This document shows positions 1 to 11,800 of a stretch of 64,000 nt of DNA, one piece after another (within the stretch, counting starts at the first letter, position 1; every line of letters starts with the position of its first letter). The position numbers and the translations under genes were made by a program. The notes under the pieces were generated by a model that ran no database searches, was not told the DNA's origin, and saw only the letters and a program-made list of their open reading frames with translations. The stretch comes from Amblyornis subalaris. Lineage: Eukaryota; Chordata; Aves; Passeriformes; Ptilonorhynchidae. The stretch is taken from contig JACAXG010000014.1 of NCBI GenBank assembly GCA_018881555.1, forward strand, positions 7,558,213-7,622,212, written 5' to 3'.

Positions 1-2579
1 GATGAGCCACCCAACGAGCTGTTCTCTAGTTTATCAGCTGCACTCTTGGGCATATTGCTTTTGTCCTTACTCGGTGTTTAAAAGTATCTGGGAACAGGCT
101 GCTGGGTCTGTTGATCTGGGAAATGAGTTGGACTAAATGAATTCATAGAAAATCACAAAGTTTTTGTAATATGGAAGAGAATGTGAGATCAAGCCCATTG
201 CCTGAGCCATGATCTACCAGCTTTCCTGCTCCTGGAAATGTTTCCTTTGCATGACAGGTCCTCCTCAGCCCTTCTACTCATCGTATTCCTCAGAGTGGGA
301 AAAGCAGCTGAAAAATCTCACACTGTAAGAGTTTTTTAGATATATTACAGAGTTTTATGCTCCCAGTTCCCATTGATTTTCAATTCAATTTTCACTTAAA
401 TGAAATTCAATGGGAATAAAATACCTAATTCCTTTATGCCATTGAGAGCCTTCTGTCCTGGGTCTTATGGTAGGCTGTGGAAAGAGTGAGCATTGGCTGT
501 TAGTGGGATGTGACAAGCATTAAGAAATAAGAGATTGGATCAGTGTATTTCATGGGACTTTATACAAATCTAAGGAATTGGCATTTCATATAAAGGAGAA
601 GGGAAAAAATTGCTAGCAAAGACATGGTGATAGCAATTTCTCAAAGAACAGATACCAAAGGCACAAGCAGAAACTGTGCCATTGCAGGGGATGACAGGCT
701 GTGTACTGAGACATCTTTTGTTAACACATGAGCCTTAGCCAAAGACTCAGAAAGAAATTTTACGAGAATCAGATTTTTAATAACAAGCCTAAGGGACTAT
801 CATGAGCTTACAGAGACAGAATTGAAGCAATCAAGACACGAAAATGAGATGTGACCAGCAAGTTGCATGAAACTGCACTGTATGAGCATTCAAAGCAGTA
901 GGGAAACCAAGGTACAGGCTTGCCAGTCAGCAGAAGAGGGTGATGTCAGTGAGAAATGAGGCTGAAGATGAAGGGGTACCTAATATCTGCAGTATAGAGT
1001 ATTTCACTTTTGAAAAAGTCAGCTGAAGAGATGGCTACCACAAATAATACAAATTAGGGTATGGATGGGTTATATAGGGTTATATAGGGTATAAATCATA
1101 TAAACGGGGTATGGATGAGCTGCAATTTTTTGTAAGTCATCTTCTGGTATCTCACATATTGCATGGACCCTCAGCTAATCCACTGATCACAGGCTGAGGA
1201 ATAACAAACAGCATGACCACCCAGAGTCCCTGGCAGATCTTTTTTTGTCTGTGAGTCATTGGCATTGTTATAAGGATGTGGATTCTAGAGGTGGCCTCTT
1301 CCTCATTCCTATTTCACCCCTTCCTAGAATATTTCTTAATTTTTTTCTTTCTCTCTGTGTCTTAGTTGCACTGCTGATTGTTATTGCTTTTTGTTTCTTT
1401 CTGTAATTATCTTTTCAGTTTAGTCCTATGGATTTTCCCTTTCCAAATTGTTTAGTTCTTCAGTTTACTCAGTATAATATTCCTTGCTTTTAGCCATCCC
1501 CTACTCATTAGAAATTTCCTCATGACAGTTTCTGTATCAAGGACAGAGCTAAAATGTGGTGCCGGTTTGTGTTGTGTTGGCGCTGACTAGAGGAAAGATA
1601 AAGTAACCCATGGCTTCTGCAGAGTTCTGTGTATCTGTAAAAGTAAATATTCTGATGAGGACTAAGGAGAGATTTCGTTCCTCACTCGTGTAGCCATTCT
1701 GCCAGTTATCTCAAAGGCAGACACGGGTACTTCAGCAAAACAGCATTTTTTATGTTTTCAATTTGTCTTTCACACTTTTTTTTAATAGGAAAACAATCTC
1801 AAAGATGCTATTATTTCTCATTATTAAAACTCCATTTTCAAAAGGTTGTTTCTATAGCTTTTTATGGCTAAAAATGTTCAAGAAGTTGTTTTAAAAAATT
1901 CAGAAACGCTGTGCTGGAAGTAAAAACTTTTCAGTCCCAAACTTTCCAAAGCACTTCCAAATTTCCTTTTTCTCTTTTCGGAAGAACATTTAATTTATCA
2001 ACTACAAGTGCCGGGAGAGGTGTTAAGTTCTGTGTGTTAAAACACTAATTAGATTAAGTTGGATTGTACTTTGCATGTTCTCCCAAGCTAATTCCCATGA
2101 TCACCATGCTTTAAAACCTTTATTAGGGGGTTTTGTTAGAGATGCATCACTTTACTGTTGTTATTCATCTGACAAGAAGAGTGGATTCAAATGTACCCTT
2201 CTTTCAAAGCTGTGTTTGTCACTGACCTCAGATGTTGAACTGAGAAGAGAATTAGCTTCTAAGCACTGCACTGTGTGTGCAGTGCCAAGAAAACTGGAGA
2301 GTTCTGACTGGCATCCTTCTCAGAGAGGTGATTTGAAAACCCTGTTGTTTAGTGTGTTACATCCAACAGAGCCCAAAATACTCGGGTGTTGTTAAAAGAC
2401 ATGGAGATTCAAAACTGGCTATTGTCTTTCTAGTGAGGAGTTGTCAAGATGAAATGAAGGAGGCAGCAAAGTGGGGAAAGACATACCGGGATCTCGGTTT
2501 GAAAGAGAAGGTTATGCCTAGAGATGTGGAAACTTCCTTCTTTGATTCATGAGGAAAGTAGAAAGAGGGTGACTACTTA
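1..2579. other. Intergenic DNA, no gene recognised
   Basis: AT-rich, CpG-poor sequence with stops in all frames. A 106-codon frame at 2075-2395 has no recognisable similarity and no splice context, so it is taken as chance. The only structure seen is the small repeat at 1057-1118. Confidence 0.7.
1057..1118 (+). repeat. Short local repeat, GGGTATGGATG and GTTATATAGG
   Basis: GGGTATGGATG occurs at 1057-1067 and 1107-1117, flanking two copies of GGTTATATAGG. It is a small local tandem rearrangement in otherwise unremarkable DNA. Confidence 0.8.
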
Positions 2580-3525
2580 CGTGGCAGTCTGTTGATGATA
2601 CCAGGTTTTTCAGGACAATAAAGTTGAGGACACTTAGCAGTACTGGCTGAAGGATGTTATGAAACTCAATGAGTAGTCCTTAAATATCCCACGAAATTCA
2701 GTTTAGATAAGCGTTAAAGTGATGCATCTGGGAATAACCAAAACTTTGCAGATAAATTTATGGGCTTTCAGCTGTCTTACCACCAAGGAATGACATCTTG
2801 GGATGATAAAAGACGGGTCCATGAAAGAACCTGCTTAGTGGTTAGTGGTGTTCAATGAATGTTAGGAATAAATAGGAAAGGGATAGAAGATGAGTACAGA
2901 ATATTTATGCCAGCATATAAATACATGGTACACCCACATCTTGCATATTGCCTGCCCCTACCTTTTCAAAAGCTTCACAAAAGGGCAACAAGGATGATCA
3001 CAGGAACAGAGAGATTTCCATTAAAAAGAAACTAAGCAAAGTAGACTCTTTGTATGCCTAGAAAAGGAGACTGTTGGGAGAGATGATAAAGGTATCTGGA
3101 CTAAAGCACCCTACACAAAGAGGTCCCCACATGCAGCTTGTGCACAGTCTTTGCCAGGACAAGAAATGAAGGCAGATGACAGATGTGGCAGCTGGAAAAG
3201 AGGCAAAAGAAGATCTTTAGACATAACGTAATTAAGCAGCCACAGGGTACTGTCAGAGTTTAAAGTTTCTATGGGTTCAAGGGAAGCTTGAACAAGTTCC
3301 CCAAAGGGAAATCCAAAGAGGTTAAAAATACACATGAACCTTATCTGGCTGGAGTAGTCTTTGAGACTCAGATTGGTGAAAGCTGGAAGAGCTCTTGGGG
3401 GATGCGTTATTCCATTCTTCTTCTGTTCTTCTCTAGGCACTCGCTTCTCTCTGCTGCTTGAGACAGTGCTTGGCCAGAGGGATGTTTGGTCTCACCCAGT
3501 ACAACCATTTTATATTCTCATCATA
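2580..3525 (+). mobile_element. Ancient CR1-type LINE fragment (3' part)
   Basis: Order and wording follow the 3' end of amniote CR1/L3-like elements. There is a reverse-transcriptase remnant resembling FADD (TGATGATACC, about 2593), GTGATGCATCTGGGAATAACC (about 2718), AAATACATGGTACACCCACATCTTGCATATTG (about 2920) and AGGGCAACAAGGATGATCA (about 2980). The end TTTGGTCTCACCCAGTACAACCATTTTAT (about 3486-3514) resembles the standard CR1-family 3' terminus. It is heavily mutated, with stops in all frames, and lacks the 5' part. Confidence 0.75.
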
Positions 3526-5059
3526 TCAGTCATTTATGTCCTGAGCTCACACTTTCTTTCCATGTCTAAATGAAGGACAGGTCAGAAACTGAAGCAGAAG
3601 TAGCCTGGGTAAATAGTTTGAATGCTGAAATCTCTGCATTCTTTTTCAGTAAATCTTCCTCTTCAGTTAAACTAAGAATGGGTCTGTCTTCCACAGATGG
3701 CAGTCCGAGGGAAGCACTGCCAATCAGAGGAATGTTTTTAAAGCACCCAAGTTCAGATTAATATGATTTTTAAAAACGTAGGGAAATCCATGAAAAATTT
3801 ATCAGTGTATAATAGCTGAACAATCTCTCCAGGAGACTTTAATTTCTTCTTCTAATCTTTTCATCTCAATCTGCTGGGTCAGCTTTGCACTTCTCCTTGT
3901 GTGCACAATGGGGAACAATGTTTAGCTGATGACAGAAATGCAGGATGGGGATTAAGTACCCCCCAAGCTTTCTGTATTTTAGTAATGGTATTGAAACTTC
4001 CTCAGTCCCTGATTTTATTTCCCTCCTACTCTTCCAACAAATTAACTCGTAAATCTGAAAATCAAGACATAGCTTCACTGGGCAGGGAAAATACACCCTG
4101 CAAGTTTTCCTAAATACCCCTTTAGAAAAGGCTTAAGTTTGATTATTGTAATTGATTATCTTAAGCCCCTGAGTGTCAGAATTCTGCATTACACTCAGCA
4201 TGTGGTTTGATGAGAAGACGGATTTGGCAGCACTCTTAGGTGTCCTCACCTCACCATGCCCACCCACCCACTCGTTTCTGGCCCACGGCCCAGGTTTGCT
4301 CCCTAGATAGAGGTTCAAAATCAAGTTAATCTAAATATTCTCCACTGTTAAAACACCAGTTACACCATGAGCTTTATCTCTGTCTTTGCCTTCCCTTCCC
4401 CCTGTGACAACACAAGTGTTATGGGACTGTGTGGTTAGAGAAAGTTGATAAGATTCTTACAAGGGCCGGTTTTCAGCCTGATCATCTCACCAATATAACT
4501 GAGCACTGGTGCCAGCATGTGACAACAAAAGGTGGCCTTTTACTAGGTAGTAACTCAGAGTTGGGAAAGTTCAAGCCTATCACGGAGCTGCATCTCCTGT
4601 GGTGTGTTGCTTTTAGGACTACATGGTCAGCCAGTCTTGAGCCAATCTAAATAACAAGCAATTTAACAAACAGTCCTCAAAAGTGGTTGAAAATCAACTT
4701 TAAAAAGGAATAAAAAGTAATAATATCCTTTTTTTCCCAACACATTGGGATCATGATTAATGACAGAAAATCTTAAGATGCTCAAGGCATGAAAGGAACA
4801 TTCAGAAAAGATAAAGCCCCAACAGAAAAGCTGTGATTTTTTTGCACCTGTGCTTACCATGGTAAAGGTTGGTGAGAATCCCATCTCAGAATCTTAATAT
4901 ATTGAATACATTTTTGGACTTGTTTCAGATTGAAACGTCCATAAATAGTTCATAGAGTAAATGAATAAAATAAGCTATAAAGACTCATCAAGAGTAAAGA
5001 CATTCACTTGGAAATTATAAAGAAATTCAGGAGAGAAACAGGTGATTGTGGCGTACAGC
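3526..5059. other. Intergenic DNA between the two CR1 copies
   Basis: Unique, AT-rich sequence. Frames of 60-76 codons on both strands overlap each other and show no domain. Nothing else seen. Confidence 0.65.
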
Positions 5060-6464
5060 TTCTTAGCTCAAATAATTTTGAGCCAGAGGACTGAAATCTG
5101 ACTAATACAGCAACAGATTTTAAAAAGGCATTTAGGCAGACTCAGAAAACTGTATTCCAGTAAACTTGACATCTGTGCCGCGAAAATGAGTAGAAATTAT
5201 AACAAATAATAGGACTGGCATAATCTGAATAATTATGGCATATTGTGAAGAGTTGGTATAAGTTTCAAAAGATAAGTCCTGGCCTAATAATATGTTCAAA
5301 TTCTCTGAAGGTATCTACTAGTTGGAGAACACAGGAGACCCAGCTGACATCACCTGCTTGGGCATTCAAAAGGGGTTTAACAAGGTTCACCCCCAAAAGC
5401 CTTTAAGAAAATAAAATATCCTGGAACAAAAAGGAAGATGCTCACATCAATAAATAACTAGTTGACATTAGACAGCAGAGTACAGAAATAAATGGTCAGT
5501 GTTCACAGTAGAGGTAGGTCATCGCTGAAAACCCCATGGAGATCTGTGCTATTCAACATATTCATAAGTGATCTGAAAATATAAAAGTGAATAGTGAGGG
5601 AACAAAATCTGCTGATGGTACTAAGTTACTCAGAAAAGTTAAGAGAAGAACCAGCTATGGTGTATTGAAAAAGATCTTATAAAGCTGGCAATAACGGGCA
5701 AAAAAAAAATACTGCAGACAAATGCACACAGGAAAAATAGCTCTATCTTTACATATAAAGTGATGGGTTGGGAACTAACCATCACTTCTCAGAAATGAGA
5801 TCTTGAAGTAAATGGATAGTTCTGCAAAACTGTCATGTCAAGAACAGTCGAACCAAAATTTTAAGAATAGAGAACAAAATAAAAGCCATCATTATGACAC
5901 TATATAAATCCATAGTACACCTACATCGTGAATATTCTGTGCAGTACCGGCCTCCTCAGCTGAGAAAGAACAGAGTGAAGCCAGAAAATGTTGAAAGACA
6001 GGTGGCAAGGATGGTCACCATGACAGAATGGGTTCAAGGATTATGACCTGTGAAGACAGGCTGAGAAAGTCGGGGCCGCTCAGCCTGGAGAAGAGAAGGT
6101 TTTGTGGAGACCTCACAGCCCCTTCCAGGGTCTGAAGGGGCTACGGGGAAGCCAGAGAGGGACTTTTCATCAGGAACTGTAGTGACAGGACGAGGAGTAA
6201 TGGATACAAATTGAAAGAGTGGATATTTAGATTAGATGTTAGGAAGAAATTTTTTATTGTGAGAGTGGTGAGACATTGGAACAGGTTGCTCGGGAAGGTT
6301 GTGGATGCCCCAGCCCCGGCAGCATTCAAAGCCAGGGTGCAAAAGGCTTTGAGCAGCCTGGGCTAGTGAGAGGTGTCCTTGCACATGGCAGGAGGGTTGG
6401 GACTGGATAATTTTTAAGGTCCATCCCAACCCCTCAGCACTCTACAATTCTATGAGTCTACGAT
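5060..6464 (+). mobile_element. CR1 LINE fragment with 3' terminus
   Basis: The element starts in reverse-transcriptase remnants (CCAGTAAACTTGACATCTG near 5157; GGTTTAACAAGGTTCACCCCCAAAAGCC near 5375; TTCAACATATTCATAAGTGATCTG near 5553). It runs through AGCCTGGAGAAGAGAAGG (6080) and GATTAGATGTTAGGAAGAAA (6230). It ends with GGTCCATCCCAACCCCT and ATTCTATGA (6447-6455), GTCTACGAT (6456-6464), which are degenerate copies of the CR1 terminal repeat. Many stops and indels make it inactive. The left edge is approximate. A younger 3' part nested in an older copy is an alternative. Confidence 0.85.
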
Positions 6465-8199
6465 CCAATGACTAGGACCAGCAAGCTGGAAAGGATAAAA
6501 CCAGTGCTGGGACAGGTTGATAGAGCTCTAGACTGTGACCAGTTCCAAAGCTTGTTTTACAGTACTACAACAGAGACATTAGCACAACTGGGGAGATGGG
6601 GAGATTCCAGTATGCAAACGAGAATGAGACAGAAGTCCTGAACTGAGTGCCTTGCTGAGTTACAACATCAGAAAGTCAGAGGTATGAACCAGGTGCTGAT
6701 GCTTAAGAAACTGAGCACAGTGCAGTATTTACAAGGCACTTTGTCTGGTTGAGTCTTGTTGGATCCTTTAGAATTTCTCTGCAATTAATGCAGAATGAAA
6801 CTCTTCCCATTGGGTCTATGAAGAGCACCTAAATTAGGATCTTATTCTGATCTGGACTCCAAAGGACCCTCTCTGTCTCCATTAATTAGAAAGGTGATGG
6901 AGATGCAACTGGGTACCTAACACCAAGATAGGTCTGAGTGTCTGTAGCGTTCCTGTGGATGGGTCTATTGAAAGCAGCTGCTATCATATTATGACTCCTG
7001 TTAATGGATTGATGTAGAGGATAGAAAGCTCCAAATCCTGTCTAGAGGCTTTTCTCATGGCATATTTACATAACTATGAGCAGGAGTCAAAGCTGTGGCC
7101 CCAGCACCATCAAACTAGGTAGGGATGTTCAGAATCAGAGCTGTAATCAAACACCAGTTACCTCTGTCCTACACAGACTGCAGATAGTTTCTTTTTAAGG
7201 AACATCAGTGCATCTCAGCAGAGATTCCATTCTTTAGGAGTTGCTCTTACAACATCTTTATAAACTACTGACATACTCCAGACATGGCTCACTCAGGTTT
7301 ATTTTCTGTGTGGGCACTGGGGCAGAAAACAACCCATGATGAGACCCTTGGAGGCTACCTGGAGTTAAAGGTGTTGCAGCAACGTCTCAAACTGTGTTTC
7401 ATTTTGAAACATTCACAAAAACAGTGTGAGTTCACTGATTTCTTCTACCCATAGTTTAAAGCTGTGTGTTTTTCACAGGAGATTTAATTTTTCCAAGTTT
7501 TTCCAAGTGAAACAGGAAACCTCTAGAACAAAAATGAGGGAACATTCTCTCCCTAAATCTCCAAATATGCTGATACAAAGCAGAGACAGGGTGAGACACA
7601 GAGGGTGAGAGAAGTTGGATATCAGGGCAGACTTTTTAACCATGAAATTTGAGTGTTTAATTTAGTACAGACAATTTTGTGTATTTCTAGGAACTATACC
7701 CTCTTATTATATTGCTTATAATTCTGATAAAATTTCTGAATTGGGAGCATAAATATTACTTAAAATTACACTAGAAAAACAAAAAAATATATGTAAATCA
7801 ATGTTTTAAGGCATGCATTAGTTGCCAACCACACTCGGGCTGATTCTTCCTTTCTGCAGCAATACAAATAGAATGTAAGAGTCATTCATGGTCAGTATTA
7901 GTATAGGAACTTATCACCAGTCTTTGTTTTTTGGTCATATTTGGAGGGTTCTGGGTGTTTTTTAAGTATCCTCAGAAATGGCAAGGAAAAATGCTGAATT
8001 TAGGGAAATTAATCTAGTTTTACTATTGAGACAGTAAATTAACCCTCACCTGATTTACTAAAGAATAAATAACTTCTTGTTCACAGATTTTTAGATCTTT
8101 TTTTCCCCTGTCTAATATTGCACACCTTGACTGTAACTTGCTCAATTTTTGTATCTGAAGGAGAAGAACATGCTCTAATGAAGAAAAATCTCTCTTTGC
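6465..8199. other. Intergenic DNA, nothing recognised
   Basis: Unique CpG-poor sequence follows the CR1 terminus. There are no RNA genes, long repeats or coding frames above chance. Confidence 0.65.
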
Positions 8200-8830
8200 C
8201 ATGCATTAACATCTGTAATGGCTTATTTGAGTGTCAAATAATTTTGTTTATAGTTCTTTGAATTATAATCAAATTATTTCTGTACCTGTTTTAAAGTAGC
8301 TGAAAATTATTATGTAAAATTCATGCATGGTGTCTTTTTAATAAACAACAACAAAAATCATTCAAATAAATGAAGCAGTCAGCTCTGAGCACTTGAATTT
8401 TCTTTAAAAAAAGTTAAGTTAGTCTTAACTTACAGATTTTGAAGACACTATAATAAAGAATTATTGGAGGAAATATTGCTTTTACTGTTTTCAGATAATG
8501 CTTAATGTTGTTGCAAATTATAAAATTTAATTAGCTATATAAATGCCAGAGGAACAAATAATGTGCTATTGTCTTGATATCTTTCCAGAAATTAGTCTTT
8601 TAAAACAAATTTGCCATATTAATCATCTAAAAATATTTTTGATCACTGAATTAATAGTTTGCAGCCTGTTTTCAGGTATTCATTGCCATAGGTGATTGCC
8701 TCTTAATTACTACATGGGCGCTTTCTATTCACTCTTATTAATTCATGTTTTCTGGCACAGTCCCAAAAGGCAGCCTTGCCCTATATCTTCTAATTACTTC
8801 TATAATTGAATTTGCCCACTTTTTCTAACC
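8200..8830. promoter_or_regulatory. AT-rich stretch with dense homeodomain-type sites
   Basis: Repeated TAATTA/AATTAT/ATTAAT cores, CAAATAATTTTG, AATCATCTAAAAATATT and TTAATTACTACATGG occur in non-repetitive DNA. It may be a distant conserved element or simply AT-rich. Confidence 0.25.
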
Positions 8831-11800
8831 TATTTTTTAAACTGACTGTGTTTGTTCATGGTTTATTGTGTCTTTTTTGTGTCAGTTCTCTGCAAGCAGA
8901 ATGTACATTGATTCTTTCCTCGTTTCTCATTAATTTTCAAGAGCTTTGCTGCATGTCTGTTTTTTCAGCCTGTCAGACCTATTGCTAGACCAAAAAAAGA
9001 TTCTTATTATTAAAGGTTAGGTAAAATAGACTGAAGTTAATTAATTCATTAGTAACTCTGAGCCAATTACTGAAGCCTTCTCTTATTTATATACTTGTTA
9101 ACAAGACAGAGATGAGAAAGGCCTATTATAGGCACATGTCCTTCAGAAGTTGGGCAAACCCTCTGGAGCATATGCATTTAGTTCCACCAAAGAAAAAGAA
9201 TTGATTCCAAAATGAAGACTTGAAGATCTAACTGGCAAAGGCTTCATAACCTGATGGACCTTCTTGTGGCCATGCAAATGTTGTTTTGGATTCTACCTTT
9301 TGATCACAAGGAATAAATTTTAGTGATCAGCTTTACAAAGTGCACATGTAAGGTTTCCATATAAATACAATGATTTGCCATCTTCTCCAGAATTATTTCT
9401 TGGGATGTTTGGGAATAGTTGAACAAAGAGAAATTACTCATGCATATCTATGCAATTAAAAGGTGAGTTGCTGATTTTGACTTCAGACTATTTTCTTGTA
9501 TCGATAAATGAAATGAGATATGTAACTGGAAAAAAACCAACACATTCATTTTTGGTAAATACTCTGCAGGTTATGAACCTTACATGAGGCTGAAGTCATT
9601 CAGAAGCTACAGACCCATAAATAAAATCGTAAAGGTACCCAGTGATCAATGTCAGATGTTTACATTAATGACATCAATGCATATTTTAAGTATTGTATTC
9701 AAAACCTGACCTTATATTTCTTGAGGCTAAAGCATGACAAAACTGTTCTCTCTCACTGAATTCAGTGTTGATACCAGACTCCTGTTTTTAAAAGGGTAAC
9801 TGATACTATATTTTGGGGGAGAAAATCTTTGGACTTTTTTTTCCTGATAATTCAACCACTTGATCAGAGATCATTAGAATTAGAAAGCTTTTATAGCAAT
9901 TCTTTGTCAGGTGTCTTGCAAACCTGGTCTGATAACTAGATTTAGAGGGAAATTATACTAAGGCTGAGGGATATTATATGAGCTTTTAAGCAAATGGGCA
10001 AAGCATGGGTTTAGAAGTATCTTTCACCTAGTCCTTATAGAATATGAATCCAAATAAATTTAAACAGGAAGAATAAAATGTTGGAACCACCGTGGACCAG
10101 AAAGCTTGGCCTAGCCCAGCCAATTACATCTTTAAGGAAAATTGGTCTGAAGATCTAGGTTTAAAATCATAAAGGGCAGTTACTAAATTCTCTGGAAGTC
10201 CTACTCCTGTGCCAGAAGTAAACACAGGTTGAAATCTTCAGCTGCCACTGTAGGAATTATTCTACAATCCATAGTTATTTCTAACTTGAAAGACAATAGG
10301 AAGAAGAGAAATACAGCACCTAACAGCATGTGGTGCTCACCTGAGCCTGGTCACTGGGATGAGTCTAGGTACAATCGCCATGCTGTGCCAAAATATCTGT
10401 CTGTTTGCCTCTGCATCCCTCCTGGAACACACCCACAGAGCTTGCTCACTCCTCCTGGCATGCCACACAGCTCGCTGCAGAATTGGGGTGTTTATTATTC
10501 AATATTGTTCATTCACTCGCTTCCCAAAATCAGTTAGGAAATAACTGGCTGATTGAAACTGCTGATGTCCCGATCAGATCTTATTATTTCTGGTATGAAA
10601 TAAATAAGTAATTAATTATGGAAGTGCTTGGGCTGCTCTGTAGTTAAAATAGCTTTGAGATTTGCACTTAAAACAGATATTCACTGCTTGATTTTGTGAG
10701 AATAACATGATGTGGGCTTGCCAAATTTATGTTGTTCATTTTTGGAATGGAAAGTTACTGGTTCTGAGAACTTTTCAAGCCCATCTTGCAATTTATTTTA
10801 GTTATTGGCAGTTATCTTTAAGATTGTGTGTGAGTGAGAGACCAGATATTTGTATCCTTTCAGCAGAAACAGTGCAAACAAGTTTCTGAAAAATTAATGA
10901 GAAGAATAGAGTGGTACATTTAGACAGTTTAGAATTGTAATGAAATGAAATAAAAGAAGTTCCCTTAACATTTCATTTTATAACTAATGAACCCATCAGA
11001 ATGAGTCCTGTTTTATGTAATAGTATTGAAATAATTTTTTCCACTATAAAGTGTATGTTGTGATGAATGAGTCACTTACTTGCTCCCCATGATAACAATT
11101 TTTGCAGTTTTGGCAGATCTGAAGGCTTCTGTTACCTCCATTTGGACAGACCCTCTAATATTCAGTGAGGTTTTGAGGAAATGAGATGTGCTTCTGTGTC
11201 ATCACTTGTGTTACTAGAACCGGAGTATCTTGGATATGTTGAAATTCAGGCTGTTCATCCAAGTAAGTTCCAGGCTCTTTGACAGTGTGCATTGTGTGCA
11301 TTGACAGGGACAATACCATCAAACCAAAATAACTGAGAGTTTGCCGTGGTTACCCCATGGAGAACTGCAGACAGGACAGTAACACCTTTCTCATTCTCCA
11401 CAGGGCAATGCAAAATAAGTCTGAAATTATAAGAGCAGCAGTAAGAAAAGGAAGGATTTTCTGTCTGAAAACTTCCCGTTTATCACTTTTTTTGCAGTTC
11501 TTGCATGTTTTATAAATTTATTTCTATCCTTCTGTACATGTTATGCTGCATTTGACTCTACTTCTGTCATATATACTGAATTGAAAAATTCACCATTAGC
11601 TATTTCCTTTCATAGTTATTCTTGCCCTTCTTTGCTCTGAGGACCCTGTAGCATGTCTTGAAAATATTCCTCTGCCTGCCATCCTTATCTCACTTCATGT
11701 GAATGCATTTCAGCCTCTGCACGAGCCACTGCAGCACTTCTTACTTAATTCTATATCCTTTCAGTAGCTTCATGTAGTCATCAAGGAACTTGTAAAGAGT

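Noticed and set aside
2075..2395. 106-codon frame as a small gene
   Set aside because: No recognisable similarity, no promoter or splice context, and a length within chance for AT-rich vertebrate DNA.
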